Shown: positions 7,761 to 16,809 of the stretch, piece after piece
How the letters are laid out: each line of letters opens with the position of its first letter
Position numbering within the stretch: the first letter of the stretch is position 1
DNA from: Pseudomonadales bacterium
Lineage (GTDB): Bacteria > Pseudomonadota > Gammaproteobacteria > Pseudomonadales > Pseudohongiellaceae
DNA: 64,000 nt
Assembly: GCA_024234325.1 (NCBI GenBank)
Contig: JACKOJ010000005.1
Location: forward strand, 62,001 to 126,000
Direction of reading: 5' to 3'
Made by a program: the position numbers and the translations under genes
Notes under the pieces: model-generated
Seen by the model: the letters and a program-made list of their open reading frames with translations, nothing else
Told to the model about the DNA's origin: nothing
Database searches by the model: none

Positions 7761-9662
7761 TTAAACCGCCTCAGACTGGATTTTGCATTTCTGCAGTTTT
7801 GCGCGAATGCGCTGGATCAGGCTGTCCTTGTCCAGGCCCACCGAGGCCAGAATGTCCGACACCTTGCCATGTTGCAGGAACTCGTCAGGAAGGCCCAGGT
7901 TCAGCACCGGAATCCGGTAGTCCTCCTGCAGCAGGAACTCATTGACCGCCGAGCCCGCACCGCCCTGTACCGTGTTTTCTTCCAGCGTCACCAGCAACTG
8001 ATGGCGCGTCGCCATTTCCCCGATCAGCGCCTCATCCAGCGGCTTCACGAAACGCATGTCCACCACCGTCGCATCCAGCGCTTCCGCCGCGTCCAGTGCC
8101 GTGTTCACCAGTGAACCGAAGCCCAGAATGGCGACGGTGTGCCCCTTGCGGCGCACCACACCCTTGCCGATCGGCAGTTCCTTCATGGCCGTGTTGATCG
8201 CCGTGCCCGGCCCCTTGCCACGCGGGTAGCGGACCGCCGCCGGCCCCCTGTGCTGGTAGCCCGTGTAGAGCATCTGGCGGGACTCGTCCTCGTTGCTCGG
8301 CGCCATGATCACCATGTTCGGCACACTGCGCAGGAAGCTCAGGTCGAAACTGCCCGCGTGCGTCGGGCCGTCTTCGCCCACCAGGCCCGCGCGGTCGATG
8401 GCGAAGAGCACGTCCAGGTTTTGCAGGGCCACGTCGTGTATGAGCTGGTCGTAGGCGCGCTGCAGGAAGGTGGAGTAGATTGCCACCACTGGCTTCAGGC
8501 CATCGCAGGCCATGCCCGCCGCCAGCGTGACGGCGTGTTGTTCCGCAATCGCCACGTCGTGGAATTGGTGCGGGAACTGTTCGGCGAAGGTGTCCATGCC
8601 CGACCCCGCGCTCATCGCCGGGGTGATGGCCGCCAGCAATGGATCCTGCGCCGCCATGTCGCACAGCCACTGGCCGAAGATGGCAGAGTAGCTTGGCGAT
8701 TCCGGTTTGCTGATGGCCGGCTTTTTCTGCTTCGGCTCGATCTTGTTCATTGCGTGCATGCCGAAGGGATCGTTTTCCGAGGCCGAATAGCCCTTGCCCT
8801 TCTGGGTCACGATGTGCAGTAGTTGCGGGCCTCGCAACTGTTTGATGTTGTTGAGGATTTCGATCAGTTCCAACGTGTCGTGCCCATCTACCAGGCCGAT
8901 ATAATTGAAGCCGATTTCCTCGAACAGGGTGCCGGGTGACACCATGCCTTTCATGTATTCCTCTGCCCGGTGAGCCACCTTCAGCGCTGGAGGGATGCGT
9001 GAGAGCACCTTCTTGCCGCCGGTGCGAATCGCATTGTACGGGCGGCTGGCCCACATGCGCGCAAAGTAGCTGGACAGTCCGCCGACGTTGCGGGAGATGG
9101 ACATGTTGTTGTCGTTGAGAATGACCAGGAAATTCTCGTCGATATCGCCCGCGTGGTTCAGGGCCTCGAAGGCCATGCCGGCGGTCATGGCGCCGTCGCC
9201 GATGATGGCGACCGTGTGGCGGTCGATCTTCTGTTCCCGCGCGGCGATCATCATGCCCAGCGCTGCGCTGATGGAGGTGCTGGAATGGCCCACGCCGAAG
9301 CAGTCGTATTCGCTCTCGCCACGGTGCGGAAAGGCGGCCAGCCCGCCAGCCTGACGCATGGTCAGCATACGCTCGCGGCGCCCGGTCAGAATCTTGTGCG
9401 GATAGGTCTGGTGACCCACGTCCCATACCAGGCGGTCGTGGGGGGTGTTGAAGGCGTAATGCAGGGCAATGGTCAGCTCCACCACCCCCAGGCCGGCGCC
9501 GAAGTGCCCCCCGGTCTGGCCCACCGAGAACAGCAGGAACTGGCGCAGCTCGCGCGCAAGCGCGACCAGTTGCTCAGGTTCCAGCAATTTCAGGTCCGCG
9601 GGGCTGTCGATGGTGTCGAGCAGCGGCGTTTCCGGACGAGTAAGTGGAATTTCGTCAAGCAT
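7761..9662 (-). CDS. dxs: 1-deoxy-D-xylulose-5-phosphate synthase
   Basis: 633 residues, normal for Dxs. N-terminal PLLDTIDSPADLKLL, the thiamine-diphosphate binding GDGAMTAGMAFEALNHAG ... NDNNMSIS, the transketolase pyrimidine domain with IAEQHAVTLAAGMA and the C-terminal NLGLPDEFLQHG segment are all present. The enzyme condenses pyruvate and glyceraldehyde-3-phosphate to DXP, the first step of the MEP isoprenoid pathway, in the cytosol. It follows ispA after 146 bases on the same strand, the common xseB-ispA-dxs operon. No strong terminator is seen downstream before the repeat elements. Confidence 0.97.
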   Translation of the reverse strand: MLDEIPLTRPETPLLDTIDSPADLKLLEPEQLVALARELRQFLLFSVGQTGGHFGAGLGVVELTIALHYAFNTPHDRLVWDVGHQTYPHKILTGRRERMLTMRQAGGLAAFPHRGESEYDCFGVGHSSTSISAALGMMIAAREQKIDRHTVAIIGDGAMTAGMAFEALNHAGDIDENFLVILNDNNMSISRNVGGLSSYFARMWASRPYNAIRTGGKKVLSRIPPALKVAHRAEEYMKGMVSPGTLFEEIGFNYIGLVDGHDTLELIEILNNIKQLRGPQLLHIVTQKGKGYSASENDPFGMHAMNKIEPKQKKPAISKPESPSYSAIFGQWLCDMAAQDPLLAAITPAMSAGSGMDTFAEQFPHQFHDVAIAEQHAVTLAAGMACDGLKPVVAIYSTFLQRAYDQLIHDVALQNLDVLFAIDRAGLVGEDGPTHAGSFDLSFLRSVPNMVIMAPSNEDESRQMLYTGYQHRGPAAVRYPRGKGPGTAINTAMKELPIGKGVVRRKGHTVAILGFGSLVNTALDAAEALDATVVDMRFVKPLDEALIGEMATRHQLLVTLEENTVQGGAGSAVNEFLLQEDYRIPVLNLGLPDEFLQHGKVSDILASVGLDKDSLIQRIRAKLQKCKIQSEAV

Positions 9663-9808
9663 TTGAAAACCTTACTCTTGTTCTTGGGTAACGGAATGCA
9701 TTTAGAGGTCGTGCCGACAACAGACTGCAAGGATGTGCGCGAACGGCCAGAAAATCCGGGCTTGGCGCTAACTTAATGGAATGGTCTGGTGGCGTCAATG
9801 AATGCGTC

Positions 9809-10714
9809 CTAGCGGTTACGGGCGACGATAAAGCGGGCAATGCTGCGCAGGGTGTCGGCGCGGGGGCCGAATCCGGACAGTGCCGCTACGGCATCCTCGC
9901 ACAGGGCGGCGGCCTTTTCCCGGGCACCATCCAGCCCCAGCAGGCTGACATAGGTCGGCTTGTTCAGCGCCTGATCAGCACCCTGGGTCTTGCCCAGCGT
10001 GGCGGTGTCGCTGGTGACGTCGAGAATGTCGTCCTGCACCTGGAAGGCCAGGCCGATACACTCGGCGTAGTGGCGCAGACTCTCCAGCGTGGCGGCATCG
10101 ATGTGCTCGCTGCACAGGGCGCCCAGCAACACGCTGGCCCGGATCAGGGCCCCGGTCTTCAGGCTGTGCATGGTCTGCAACTGCTCCAGGCTCAGGGTCT
10201 TGCCCATGGCCTCGAAATCGATGGACTGCCCTGCCACCATGCCTTCATAGCCGGCGGCAGAGGACAAGAGCTGCAGCATGCGCAGACGCGCCTGGGGGCC
10301 GGGTTCGCCGGTCTCGTCGCTGAGCAGGCGGAAGGCCATCGCCTGAAGCGCGTCTCCAGCAAGAATGGCGGTGGCCTGGTCAAAGGCGATGTGCACCGTG
10401 GGCTGGCCCCGGCGCAGATCGTCGTCGTCCATGGCGGGCAGGTCGTCATGCACCAGGGAATAGCAGTGAATCAGTTCGACGGCGCAGGCCGGAATGTCGG
10501 CGGCGTCCTCGCTTGCACCGACTGCCTGGGCGGCCGCGTAGACCAGCGTCGGACGGACCCGTTTGCCACCCTGCAGGCAGGCATAGTGGATGGCCTCGCA
10601 AAGGCGCGGGGCAAGCGGCGGCAGGGCGTCGAGTTGTTCGCGCAGTACCCGTTCAAAGCGTTGTCGGGCCTGCTGCATGGTGTCGTCTGGCGACAGGGCG
10701 GCAGTGGTAGTCAT
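9809..10714 (-). CDS. ispA: (2E,6E)-farnesyl diphosphate synthase
   Basis: 301 residues from the ATG at 10714; longer upstream readings would overlap xseB and are not supported by homology. The first aspartate-rich motif is SLVHDDLPAMDDDDLRRG, with GGKRVRP before it and the second aspartate-rich motif QVQDDILDVT near residue 230. It condenses isopentenyl diphosphate with dimethylallyl and geranyl diphosphate to make FPP for quinones and undecaprenyl phosphate. The start is 5 bases after the xseB stop, implying translational coupling. Confidence 0.96.
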   Translation of the reverse strand: MTTTAALSPDDTMQQARQRFERVLREQLDALPPLAPRLCEAIHYACLQGGKRVRPTLVYAAAQAVGASEDAADIPACAVELIHCYSLVHDDLPAMDDDDLRRGQPTVHIAFDQATAILAGDALQAMAFRLLSDETGEPGPQARLRMLQLLSSAAGYEGMVAGQSIDFEAMGKTLSLEQLQTMHSLKTGALIRASVLLGALCSEHIDAATLESLRHYAECIGLAFQVQDDILDVTSDTATLGKTQGADQALNKPTYVSLLGLDGAREKAAALCEDAVAALSGFGPRADTLRSIARFIVARNR

Positions 10715-10719
10715 CAGGC

Positions 10720-10968
10720 TCAGGACTCGCCTTCCGGATCCATGGGTTCGGGATCGCCGTTCTCGCTCATCAGAATCTGCACCTTCTGTTCGGCTTTCTG
10801 CAGGGCGCTCTGGCATTCCCGGGTCAGGCGGATGCCTTTTTCAAAGGCCTGCAGAGACTCCTCCAGGCTGAGGTCGCCGTCCTCCATGGAGCTGACAATT
10901 GCTTCCAGGCTGGCCAGGGATTCCTCGAAGTTGAGGATGGGATCTGGGCTGTCTTTTTTCTTGCTCAT
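10720..10968 (-). CDS. xseB: Exodeoxyribonuclease VII small subunit
   Basis: 82 residues from the ATG at 10968 (MSKKKDSPDPILNFEESLAS). FEESLASLEAIVSSMEDGD and LSLEESLQAFEKGIRLTREC are the two helices of the XseB family. The C-terminus is acidic. With XseA it degrades single-stranded DNA to oligonucleotides. The upstream in-frame ATG at 11004 would add 12 unrelated residues and is less likely. First gene of the xseB-ispA-dxs operon. Confidence 0.93.
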   Translation of the reverse strand: MSKKKDSPDPILNFEESLASLEAIVSSMEDGDLSLEESLQAFEKGIRLTRECQSALQKAEQKVQILMSENGDPEPMDPEGES

Positions 10969-11059
10969 CTGCGTGCGTTCCGGGTGGGCGCCGTGGGGCC
11001 GCAATTATCCAATGTCTGTGTCGCAATAGCAAAGACGAAGGCTGCTACGGGACCCTGAA

Positions 11060-11082
11060 CTGTCACATTCCCTGGCTATACT
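11060..11082 (+). promoter_or_regulatory. Pho-type promoter candidate for the glycosyltransferase gene
   Basis: CTGTCAC (11060-11066), 10 bases, then TATACT (11077-11082). The layout and the conserved CTGTCACATTCCC match the element at 4579. Transcription would start near 11089. The half-site 11 bases further upstream is poor. Confidence 0.45.
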
Positions 11083-11134
11083 TTACCGCGACATGACAAT
11101 GCGGCCATGCGGCGCAAGGATGGAAAACGCCATT

Positions 11135-12235
11135 ATGCGGATCATCTACGGGGTGTCAGGCGAGGGGTCCGGGCACTCTTCCCGGGCGAAGGAAATGGTC
11201 ACTCACCTGCTGGGGGCTGGCCATGAGGTACAGATCGTCAGCTACAACCGGGGTTACGAGACCCTGCACAAACTGTTTCCCTGTCACCGCATCGACGGTC
11301 TGCGCATCCTCAGCGTGGACAACAAGGTGACAGTGCCCCGCACGCTGGCCTACAACCTGCGTATGCTCCCTGCCTACCGGCGCAGCATTCACTCGCTGCG
11401 CAAGCTCTTCGATGAGTTTCAGCCAGACCTGGTCATTACGGACTTTGAGCCGATGTGTGCACGCTTTGCCAACTGGCGCAAGCTGCCGCTCATCAGCCTG
11501 GACAACCAGCACCGGATGCGCTTCATGGAGTATGAGTCTCCCGCGCATCTGCACTGGGACCGCGTGATCACCGAAACCGTTATCCGCATGGTGGTGCCAA
11601 AGCCCGATGTGGTGCTGGCGACCACCTTCATGCAGGGGCCGGTAAGCAATGATTACACCTTTTTGTTTCCGCCTATTCTGCGTTCCGAAGTGGCATCTCT
11701 GGAGCCCCGCGACGGTGACTATCATCTTGTGTACGTCACCAGTGCCTACGACAGCCTGATCTATACCCTGCGCCAGATGAGCGGCGAGCGCTTCATCATC
11801 TATGGGTATAACAAGGAAGAAGAGTCGGGCAATCTGCGTTTCCGTGAGTTCAGTACTCTGGGGTTTCTGCGGGATGTGGCCGGTAGCCGGTCGGTGATTG
11901 CCACGGCAGGTTATACCCTGATGAGCGAGGCCATGTACCTGCAGAAGCCCTATCTGGCCTTCCCCATGCACGGGCAGTTTGAACAGCAGCTCAATGCCTT
12001 CTGCCTGGACAAGCTCGGCTATGGCATGAATGCCGCCGATGCCGATATCGAAACCCTGCAGGTGTTTTTCTCGCATCTGCCCGCTTACCGGGAGGCACTT
12101 GCTCACTATGCCGACGGCTACAGCAATAACCCGGATGCGGCCCGCAATGGGCAAATCTGTGCGAAGCTGGATGAACTGCTCGCCGACAACGCCGCCCTGC
12201 TGCGGCAGTATCACGGCAGGGCCACCCCGCGCTGA
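11135..12235 (+). CDS. MJ1255/VC2487-type glycosyltransferase
   Basis: 366 residues from the ATG at 11135, chosen because AAGGA lies upstream and the conserved N-terminus MRIIYGVSGEGSGHSSRAKE begins there; the ATG at 11093 would lie almost on the predicted transcription start. The GEGSGHSSRA segment and the C-terminal GYTLMSEAMYLQKPYLAFPM and GQFEQQLNA resemble GT-B fold, MurG/MGT-like transferases of the MJ1255/VC2487 family. The acceptor is unknown. A Pho-like promoter upstream suggests a role in phosphate limitation, for example replacing phospholipid with glycolipid as MurG-like enzymes do in other bacteria, but that is inference. Monocistronic. Confidence 0.78.
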   Translation: MRIIYGVSGEGSGHSSRAKEMVTHLLGAGHEVQIVSYNRGYETLHKLFPCHRIDGLRILSVDNKVTVPRTLAYNLRMLPAYRRSIHSLRKLFDEFQPDLVITDFEPMCARFANWRKLPLISLDNQHRMRFMEYESPAHLHWDRVITETVIRMVVPKPDVVLATTFMQGPVSNDYTFLFPPILRSEVASLEPRDGDYHLVYVTSAYDSLIYTLRQMSGERFIIYGYNKEEESGNLRFREFSTLGFLRDVAGSRSVIATAGYTLMSEAMYLQKPYLAFPMHGQFEQQLNAFCLDKLGYGMNAADADIETLQVFFSHLPAYREALAHYADGYSNNPDAARNGQICAKLDELLADNAALLRQYHGRATPR

Positions 12236-12358
12236 GTGTCACGCCTGCGTCATACTCGTTGACCCGCTATCGGGCAGGCAGTAATCTAGCCTGCGTTCGC
12301 GGCGGCCCGGATGCGCGCGGGCCGAGGCAGAACGTCATGCTCAGGATATCCTCCGACG

Positions 12359-13159
12359 ATGGACAACCAGAAAAACAACAACAACCCTGACATCATCGTG
12401 CCCAACAAGGACACGCGGATTGTCTATGGTCTGGTGGCCACCCTGTTCTGGTTGCTGCTGGGCATGCTGTATATCTCCTATAACGTGGGCTGGTCCGATT
12501 TTCTCAGCCTGCCGATTGCCGACATGGGCAATTTTCTGGAAGGGGCCTTTGCCCCCCTTGCGTTCCTCTGGCTGGTCATTGGCCTGTTCATTCAGCAGAG
12601 CATTCTGGCGGAGAACAATCGCGAACTTCGACACAACAATATCCAGTCCGAGAAGCAGACCATGGCGATTGCCGCCACGGAACTGAATGCGCGTCAGGAA
12701 ACTTATTTCAAGATTGCGGACAATACGCGCCGCCAGCTCGGGGGTATTTCGGGGCTTCTGCTGCAGTCGGGCAAGGGGCCACAGGGCGACAAGCATTTCT
12801 CCGAGGCGGAGTTCATGGAAATGTGGCATCTGTTTGCCACGGGCGATTTTGAGATTTTTTCGCGCAATTTTCTGGCACTTGCGGGCAAGGGAGTTGATCT
12901 GCAGGATCTTTTCTACGGCACGCAGATTCGCTGCACCCATACCGACAACTTCATCATGAATTTCGATCGCCTGCTGCGCCTGGCGCGCGACTGCGATACT
13001 AATGGCATTATCTCCGATGCACAGTTGCATTCGGCCCATGGTTTGTTGTCTGCCAGAATGCGAGAGCTGCACCCTCGTATCAAGTTCAAACGCTATGAAG
13101 TCACCCGGTCCAGTTCCTATCTGGAACAAATCATCAAAAGTGCGCAGGAGCAGGGCTGA
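12359..13159 (+). CDS. Conserved hypothetical inner-membrane protein
   Basis: 266 residues from the ATG at 12359 (MDNQKNNNNPDIIV), with AGGA 12 bases upstream. Two hydrophobic segments (about residues 20-43, YGLVATLFWLLLGMLYISY, and 58-78, FAPLAFLWLVIGLFIQQ) are followed by a soluble, probably helical cytoplasmic part with HNNIQSEKQTMAIAATELN. I do not recognise a catalytic motif. The gene stands between a glycosyltransferase and a MAPEG protein on the same strand, with no tight coupling to either. Function unknown. Confidence 0.7.
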   Translation: MDNQKNNNNPDIIVPNKDTRIVYGLVATLFWLLLGMLYISYNVGWSDFLSLPIADMGNFLEGAFAPLAFLWLVIGLFIQQSILAENNRELRHNNIQSEKQTMAIAATELNARQETYFKIADNTRRQLGGISGLLLQSGKGPQGDKHFSEAEFMEMWHLFATGDFEIFSRNFLALAGKGVDLQDLFYGTQIRCTHTDNFIMNFDRLLRLARDCDTNGIISDAQLHSAHGLLSARMRELHPRIKFKRYEVTRSSSYLEQIIKSAQEQG

Positions 13160-13193
13160 GTCCCGGCCCGTCAGTCCTTAAAGGAGAAAGGCA

Positions 13194-13577
13194 ATGGAAT
13201 TTGTGGCAATCGTGGTAGTGCTGGCGCTGTTGCAGTATTTCTCTTTTGCTCTCCTGGTGGGCAAGGCGAGGGCGCAGTATCAGGTGCATGCGCCCGCCAT
13301 CACCGGGCATCCCGTGTTTGAGCGTTACTACCGGGTGCACCAGAACACGCTGGAAATGATCGTGATGTTCATTCCCGCCATCGTGCTGTTCTCCTACTGG
13401 GTGCGTCCCGACATCGCGGCCGGTATCGGGGTGGTGTACCTGATCGGGCGTTTCATCTATCTGCGCGCCTACGTTGCCGACCCCGCTTCGCGTGGCCTTG
13501 GCTTCGGCCTGAGCATGCTGCCGATTCTGGTGCTGCTGCTCGGGGGCGGTGGCGCCGCCGTGTTCTCCCTGCTCTAG
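13194..13577 (+). CDS. MAPEG family membrane protein
   Basis: 127 residues with four predicted membrane helices. The motif FERYYRVHQNTLEMIVMFIP is the hallmark of the MAPEG (membrane-associated eicosanoid and glutathione metabolism) family, and FIYLRAYVADPASRGLGF is its conserved third segment. Bacterial members are glutathione-transferase-like enzymes of uncertain substrate. AAGGAGAAAGGC lies just upstream of the ATG. The gene ends next to the convergent tapT gene. Confidence 0.85.
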   Translation: MEFVAIVVVLALLQYFSFALLVGKARAQYQVHAPAITGHPVFERYYRVHQNTLEMIVMFIPAIVLFSYWVRPDIAAGIGVVYLIGRFIYLRAYVADPASRGLGFGLSMLPILVLLLGGGGAAVFSLL

Positions 13578-13578
13578 C

Positions 13579-14184
13579 TCAACCCTTGCGGTAATTGCGC
13601 GCGTAGACCTCTGTGCCCATGTGGGCGATCTGCTGATCGATGAGATGATCCATGACCGCGAGCAGCGGGGCATAGCGCTGCGCGTCGCCCTCGACGACTC
13701 CCAGCGTTTCGACAATTGCCTCCAGGGTGGACAGGGCATCGGGCCGTGAGGCGCGGCGAATGCGATAGCGGCTCGTCGCCCGGTTTTCCAGCGCGTAGCG
13801 GGGCAGCGACTGCAGCCAGGGCGACTCCATCAACATGCGATGGCTCTTGCGCCAGGTGGCGTCGAGAAACAGCAGGGGGCGCTCAGTCTGCGCCTGAAGT
13901 TCATCGATTGGCTTTGCAGCCTCGCCGGGGTAGATCAGTGCCGGAGTGATGGGAGAGTCGGGAAACAGCGACGGATTTGCGGCGCCTGGGCATGGCATCA
14001 TGACACTGTGTTCCAGCCCCAGTGCAGCGATGCGGGCTGTCCCCAGCGCGTGACGACTCTCCGCAGGGTGTTGGCAAATCCATACCGGCCAGCAGTTTGC
14101 GACCGGATGAAGCTGCGCACAATAGCAGGAAGAGCGCGGGCGCTCGCAACGCGGGCAGCGCTCCCGCCCTGGAGTGGCGTTCAT
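13579..14184 (-). CDS. tapT: DTW-domain tRNA-uridine aminocarboxypropyltransferase
   Basis: 201 residues. Four cysteines in CPRCERPRSSCYCAQL (about residues 10-25) form the N-terminal zinc-binding cluster, and LLFLDATWRKSHRML carries the DTW-type motif that names the family. Characterised members (TapT/YfiP) transfer the 3-amino-3-carboxypropyl group from SAM to U47 in tRNA variable loops (acp3U). The gene is 25 bases downstream of ybiT on the same strand. Confidence 0.85.
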   Translation of the reverse strand: MNATPGRERCPRCERPRSSCYCAQLHPVANCWPVWICQHPAESRHALGTARIAALGLEHSVMMPCPGAANPSLFPDSPITPALIYPGEAAKPIDELQAQTERPLLFLDATWRKSHRMLMESPWLQSLPRYALENRATSRYRIRRASRPDALSTLEAIVETLGVVEGDAQRYAPLLAVMDHLIDQQIAHMGTEVYARNYRKG

Positions 14185-14208
14185 TTGCCACCCCTCGCTG
14201 TCTCTGCC

Positions 14209-15816
14209 TTATTCCACGCCGAGAGAGCGCAGGTATTCATCGTAGTTGCCCTGGAAGTTGCTGATGCCGTCTGCAGTGATTTCCAGCACCCGGGTGGCCA
14301 GCGAGGACACGAACTCGCGGTCGTGGCTCACGAAGATCAGGGTGCCGGCGTAATTCTCCAGCGCCAGGTTCAGGGCCTCAATGGATTCCATGTCGAGGTG
14401 GTTGGTGGGCTCGTCCATCACCAGCACATTGGGTTTCTGCAGCATCAGCTTGCCGAAGATCATGCGGCCCTTCTCCCCACCCGAGATCACCTTGACACTC
14501 TTCAGGCTGTCGTCCTTGGAGAACAGCATCTTGCCCAGAATGCCACGAATCACCTGTTCGTCGTCGCCGGGGTTGGCCCACTGGCTCATCCAGTCAAACA
14601 GGTTCATGTCTTCGGCAAACTCATGGGAATGATCCTGGGCGTAGTAGCCCACTTTCGCATTCTCGGCCCATTTGACGGTGCCGCTCATCGTTTCCTCTGC
14701 GGCCTCGCCGAAATGTCCGGTGACGCCTTGCAGCAGGGTGGTCTTGCCGATGCCGTTGGCGCCGAGAATTGCCACGCGCTCGCCGGCCTCCACCATCAGG
14801 TCAAGGCCCTTGATCAGCAACTTGTCGTCGTAGCCCAGTTTCAGCCCTTTGAGTTCCAGGGCCAGGCGGTGCAGTTTCTTCTCCTGCTCGAAGCGGATGA
14901 AGGGGCTGACACGGCTGGAGGGCTTCATTTCCTCCAGCTTGATCTTCTCGATCTGACGCGCGCGCGACGTGGCCTGCTTGGCCTTGGAGGCATTCGCGGA
15001 GAAGCGGCTCACGAAGGCCTGCAGTTCGGCGATCTGGGATTTCTTCTTGGCATTGTCTGCCTGAATGCGCTCGCGGGCCTGGGTGGACGCCAGCATGAAG
15101 TCGTCGTAGTTGCCGGGGTAGAGGCGCAGCGCCTGATAGTCCAGGTCCACCATATGGGTGCACACGCTGTTCAGGAAGTGGCGGTCGTGGGAGATGATGA
15201 TCATGGTGCTGTCGCGCTGGTTGAGCACGCCTTCCAGCCAGCGGATCGCGTTGATGTCGAGGTTGTTGGTTGGTTCGTCCAGCAGCATGATGTCCGGGTC
15301 GGCAAACAGCGCCTGGGCCAGCAGCACACGCAGTTTCCAGCCTGGGGCGACCTCACTCATCAGGCCGTAGTGCTGTTCGATGGGAATGCCCAGCCCCAGC
15401 AGCAGTTCGCCGGCGCTGGATTCGGCGGAATAGCCGTCGAGCTCGGCGAACTCGATCTCTAGCTCGGCCACGCGCATGCCCTCGTCTTCACTCATTTCCG
15501 GCAGAGCGTAGATGCGATCTTTTTCCTGTTTGATCTGCCACAGTTTGTCGTGGCCCATGATGACCGTGTCGATGACGGTGTAGTCTTCATAGGCGAACTG
15601 GTTCTGACGCAGAATGCCGACGCGCTCGTTCTCGTCCACGCTGACATTGCCGGAGGTGGGTTCCAGCTCGCCGCTGAGAATCTTCATGAAGGTGGACTTG
15701 CCGGAGCCGTTGGCACCGATCAGGCCGTAGCGGTTGCCCCCGCCGAAGCGCAGTGACACGTTTTCAAAGAGGGGTTTGGCACCAAACTGAATGGTGATAT
15801 TGGCGGCGTTGATCAA
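14209..15816 (-). CDS. ybiT: ABC-F family ATPase YbiT
   Basis: 535 residues with two ABC domains. Walker A motifs are GANGSGKST (about residue 35) and GANGIGKTT (about residue 350). The first domain has the unusual signature MSEVAPGWKLRVLLAQALF, and the second has VISGGEKGRMIFGKLMLQKP; both are typical of YbiT. The linker between the domains is long and charged (AKKKSQIAELQAFVSRFSAN). ABC-F proteins of this kind act on the ribosome, at the E site, rather than in membranes. No antibiotic-resistance context is seen. Confidence 0.92.
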   Translation of the reverse strand: MINAANITIQFGAKPLFENVSLRFGGGNRYGLIGANGSGKSTFMKILSGELEPTSGNVSVDENERVGILRQNQFAYEDYTVIDTVIMGHDKLWQIKQEKDRIYALPEMSEDEGMRVAELEIEFAELDGYSAESSAGELLLGLGIPIEQHYGLMSEVAPGWKLRVLLAQALFADPDIMLLDEPTNNLDINAIRWLEGVLNQRDSTMIIISHDRHFLNSVCTHMVDLDYQALRLYPGNYDDFMLASTQARERIQADNAKKKSQIAELQAFVSRFSANASKAKQATSRARQIEKIKLEEMKPSSRVSPFIRFEQEKKLHRLALELKGLKLGYDDKLLIKGLDLMVEAGERVAILGANGIGKTTLLQGVTGHFGEAAEETMSGTVKWAENAKVGYYAQDHSHEFAEDMNLFDWMSQWANPGDDEQVIRGILGKMLFSKDDSLKSVKVISGGEKGRMIFGKLMLQKPNVLVMDEPTNHLDMESIEALNLALENYAGTLIFVSHDREFVSSLATRVLEITADGISNFQGNYDEYLRSLGVE

Positions 15817-16020
15817 GGCGGTATCCGTCGTTTACTGGGGTCGAAGAAGGCGCCGGGTCAAAGAGCGAGAGCGGGCGCAGGGAAAAGGGGCGCATTATAA
15901 AGGAGTGGGGCGGTGCACACTACTGCTGATTCCAGTCATTCCTTGTTAGACTCACAGGTCAAATTGCAGTAATGTGCGCGCCCACCCAACCGTCTGTTAA
16001 AGACCCCGGAGTCCCCGAGC

Positions 16021-16704
16021 ATGCAGCTTGCCCCATCGCCCCTTCGCGGCGACTTTGACGGCGACGATCCCCTGTTCTCGCAGATTGCCGACGACCTGCG
16101 CAGCCAGGGCTGGAGTGTCATTCCCAATGCCCTTCCGCCCGTGCTGGCGGAGCAGCTCCACGCACAGATTCTGGGGATGAGCGAGGAGCAGTTCAGCCCG
16201 GCCGGGGTGGGGCGCAGCGCCGATTTTACGCTCAACCCCTTTGTGCGTCGTGACGGCATTCTCTGGATTGAAGGCAAAACAGAAGCGGAGAAGGACTGGC
16301 TGCAGTGGAGCAATCGCCTGCGTCTCTTCTTGAACAGACGGTTGTTTCTCGGTCTGTTCAGTTTCGAGAGCCACTTCGCCCATTACCCTCCTGGTGCCTT
16401 CTATCGCAAGCACGTGGATGCTTTCCGGGGCAATCCCCGACAGGATACGACCAATCGCGTTCTGTCAGTGGTGGCGTATTTCAATCCGGGCTGGCTGCCG
16501 GAAGACGGAGGGGAGTTGGCGCTGTATCAGGAGACGGAAACGGAGCCTTTCCTCAATGTGACTCCCGCATTCGGCACCCTGGTGGTCTTTCTCAGCGAGG
16601 AAGTGCCGCACGAGGTGCGCCCCGCCCATCGCCATCGTTACAGCATCGCCGGTTGGTACCGGGTCAACAATTCTGTGGGAGACCACATCGACCCGCCGCG
16701 CTGA
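16021..16704 (+). CDS. 2-oxoglutarate / Fe(II)-dependent oxygenase
   Basis: 227 residues. The jelly-roll metal ligands are visible as H131-x-D133 (RKHVDAFRG) and H197 (EEVPHEVRP), with the 2OG-binding arginine R206 in HRHRYSIAGWYR. The segment FNPGWLPEDGGELALYQ is the conserved core strand of prolyl-4-hydroxylase-like (SM-20/PiuC) proteins. Substrate unknown; related bacterial proteins hydroxylate protein prolines or act in iron regulation. Monocistronic. Upstream 15817-16020 holds only the divergent start of ybiT. Confidence 0.85.
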   Translation: MQLAPSPLRGDFDGDDPLFSQIADDLRSQGWSVIPNALPPVLAEQLHAQILGMSEEQFSPAGVGRSADFTLNPFVRRDGILWIEGKTEAEKDWLQWSNRLRLFLNRRLFLGLFSFESHFAHYPPGAFYRKHVDAFRGNPRQDTTNRVLSVVAYFNPGWLPEDGGELALYQETETEPFLNVTPAFGTLVVFLSEEVPHEVRPAHRHRYSIAGWYRVNNSVGDHIDPPR

Positions 16705-16809
16705 GCGGCAGTGGTGTCAAGAATCTGCAATACTGGGGTGATAGGCTTCCCGGGTTGACCAAGGAGGTGCCATAGCGCCTCCATTAATGCAGAATTCAAG
16801 GATGCTGGT

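Noticed and set aside
9776..11029. Open frame of 417 codons on the plus strand
   Set aside because: Covers ispA and xseB on the opposite strand, both with clear family motifs.
13840..15462. Open frame of 540 codons on the plus strand
   Set aside because: Antisense to ybiT, whose two ABC domains are complete; no motif is seen in the plus-strand reading.
16700..16809. Pho box before the PhoX-like gene
   Set aside because: TGTCA-like words occur, but no pair with 11-base period and no fitting -10 was found.
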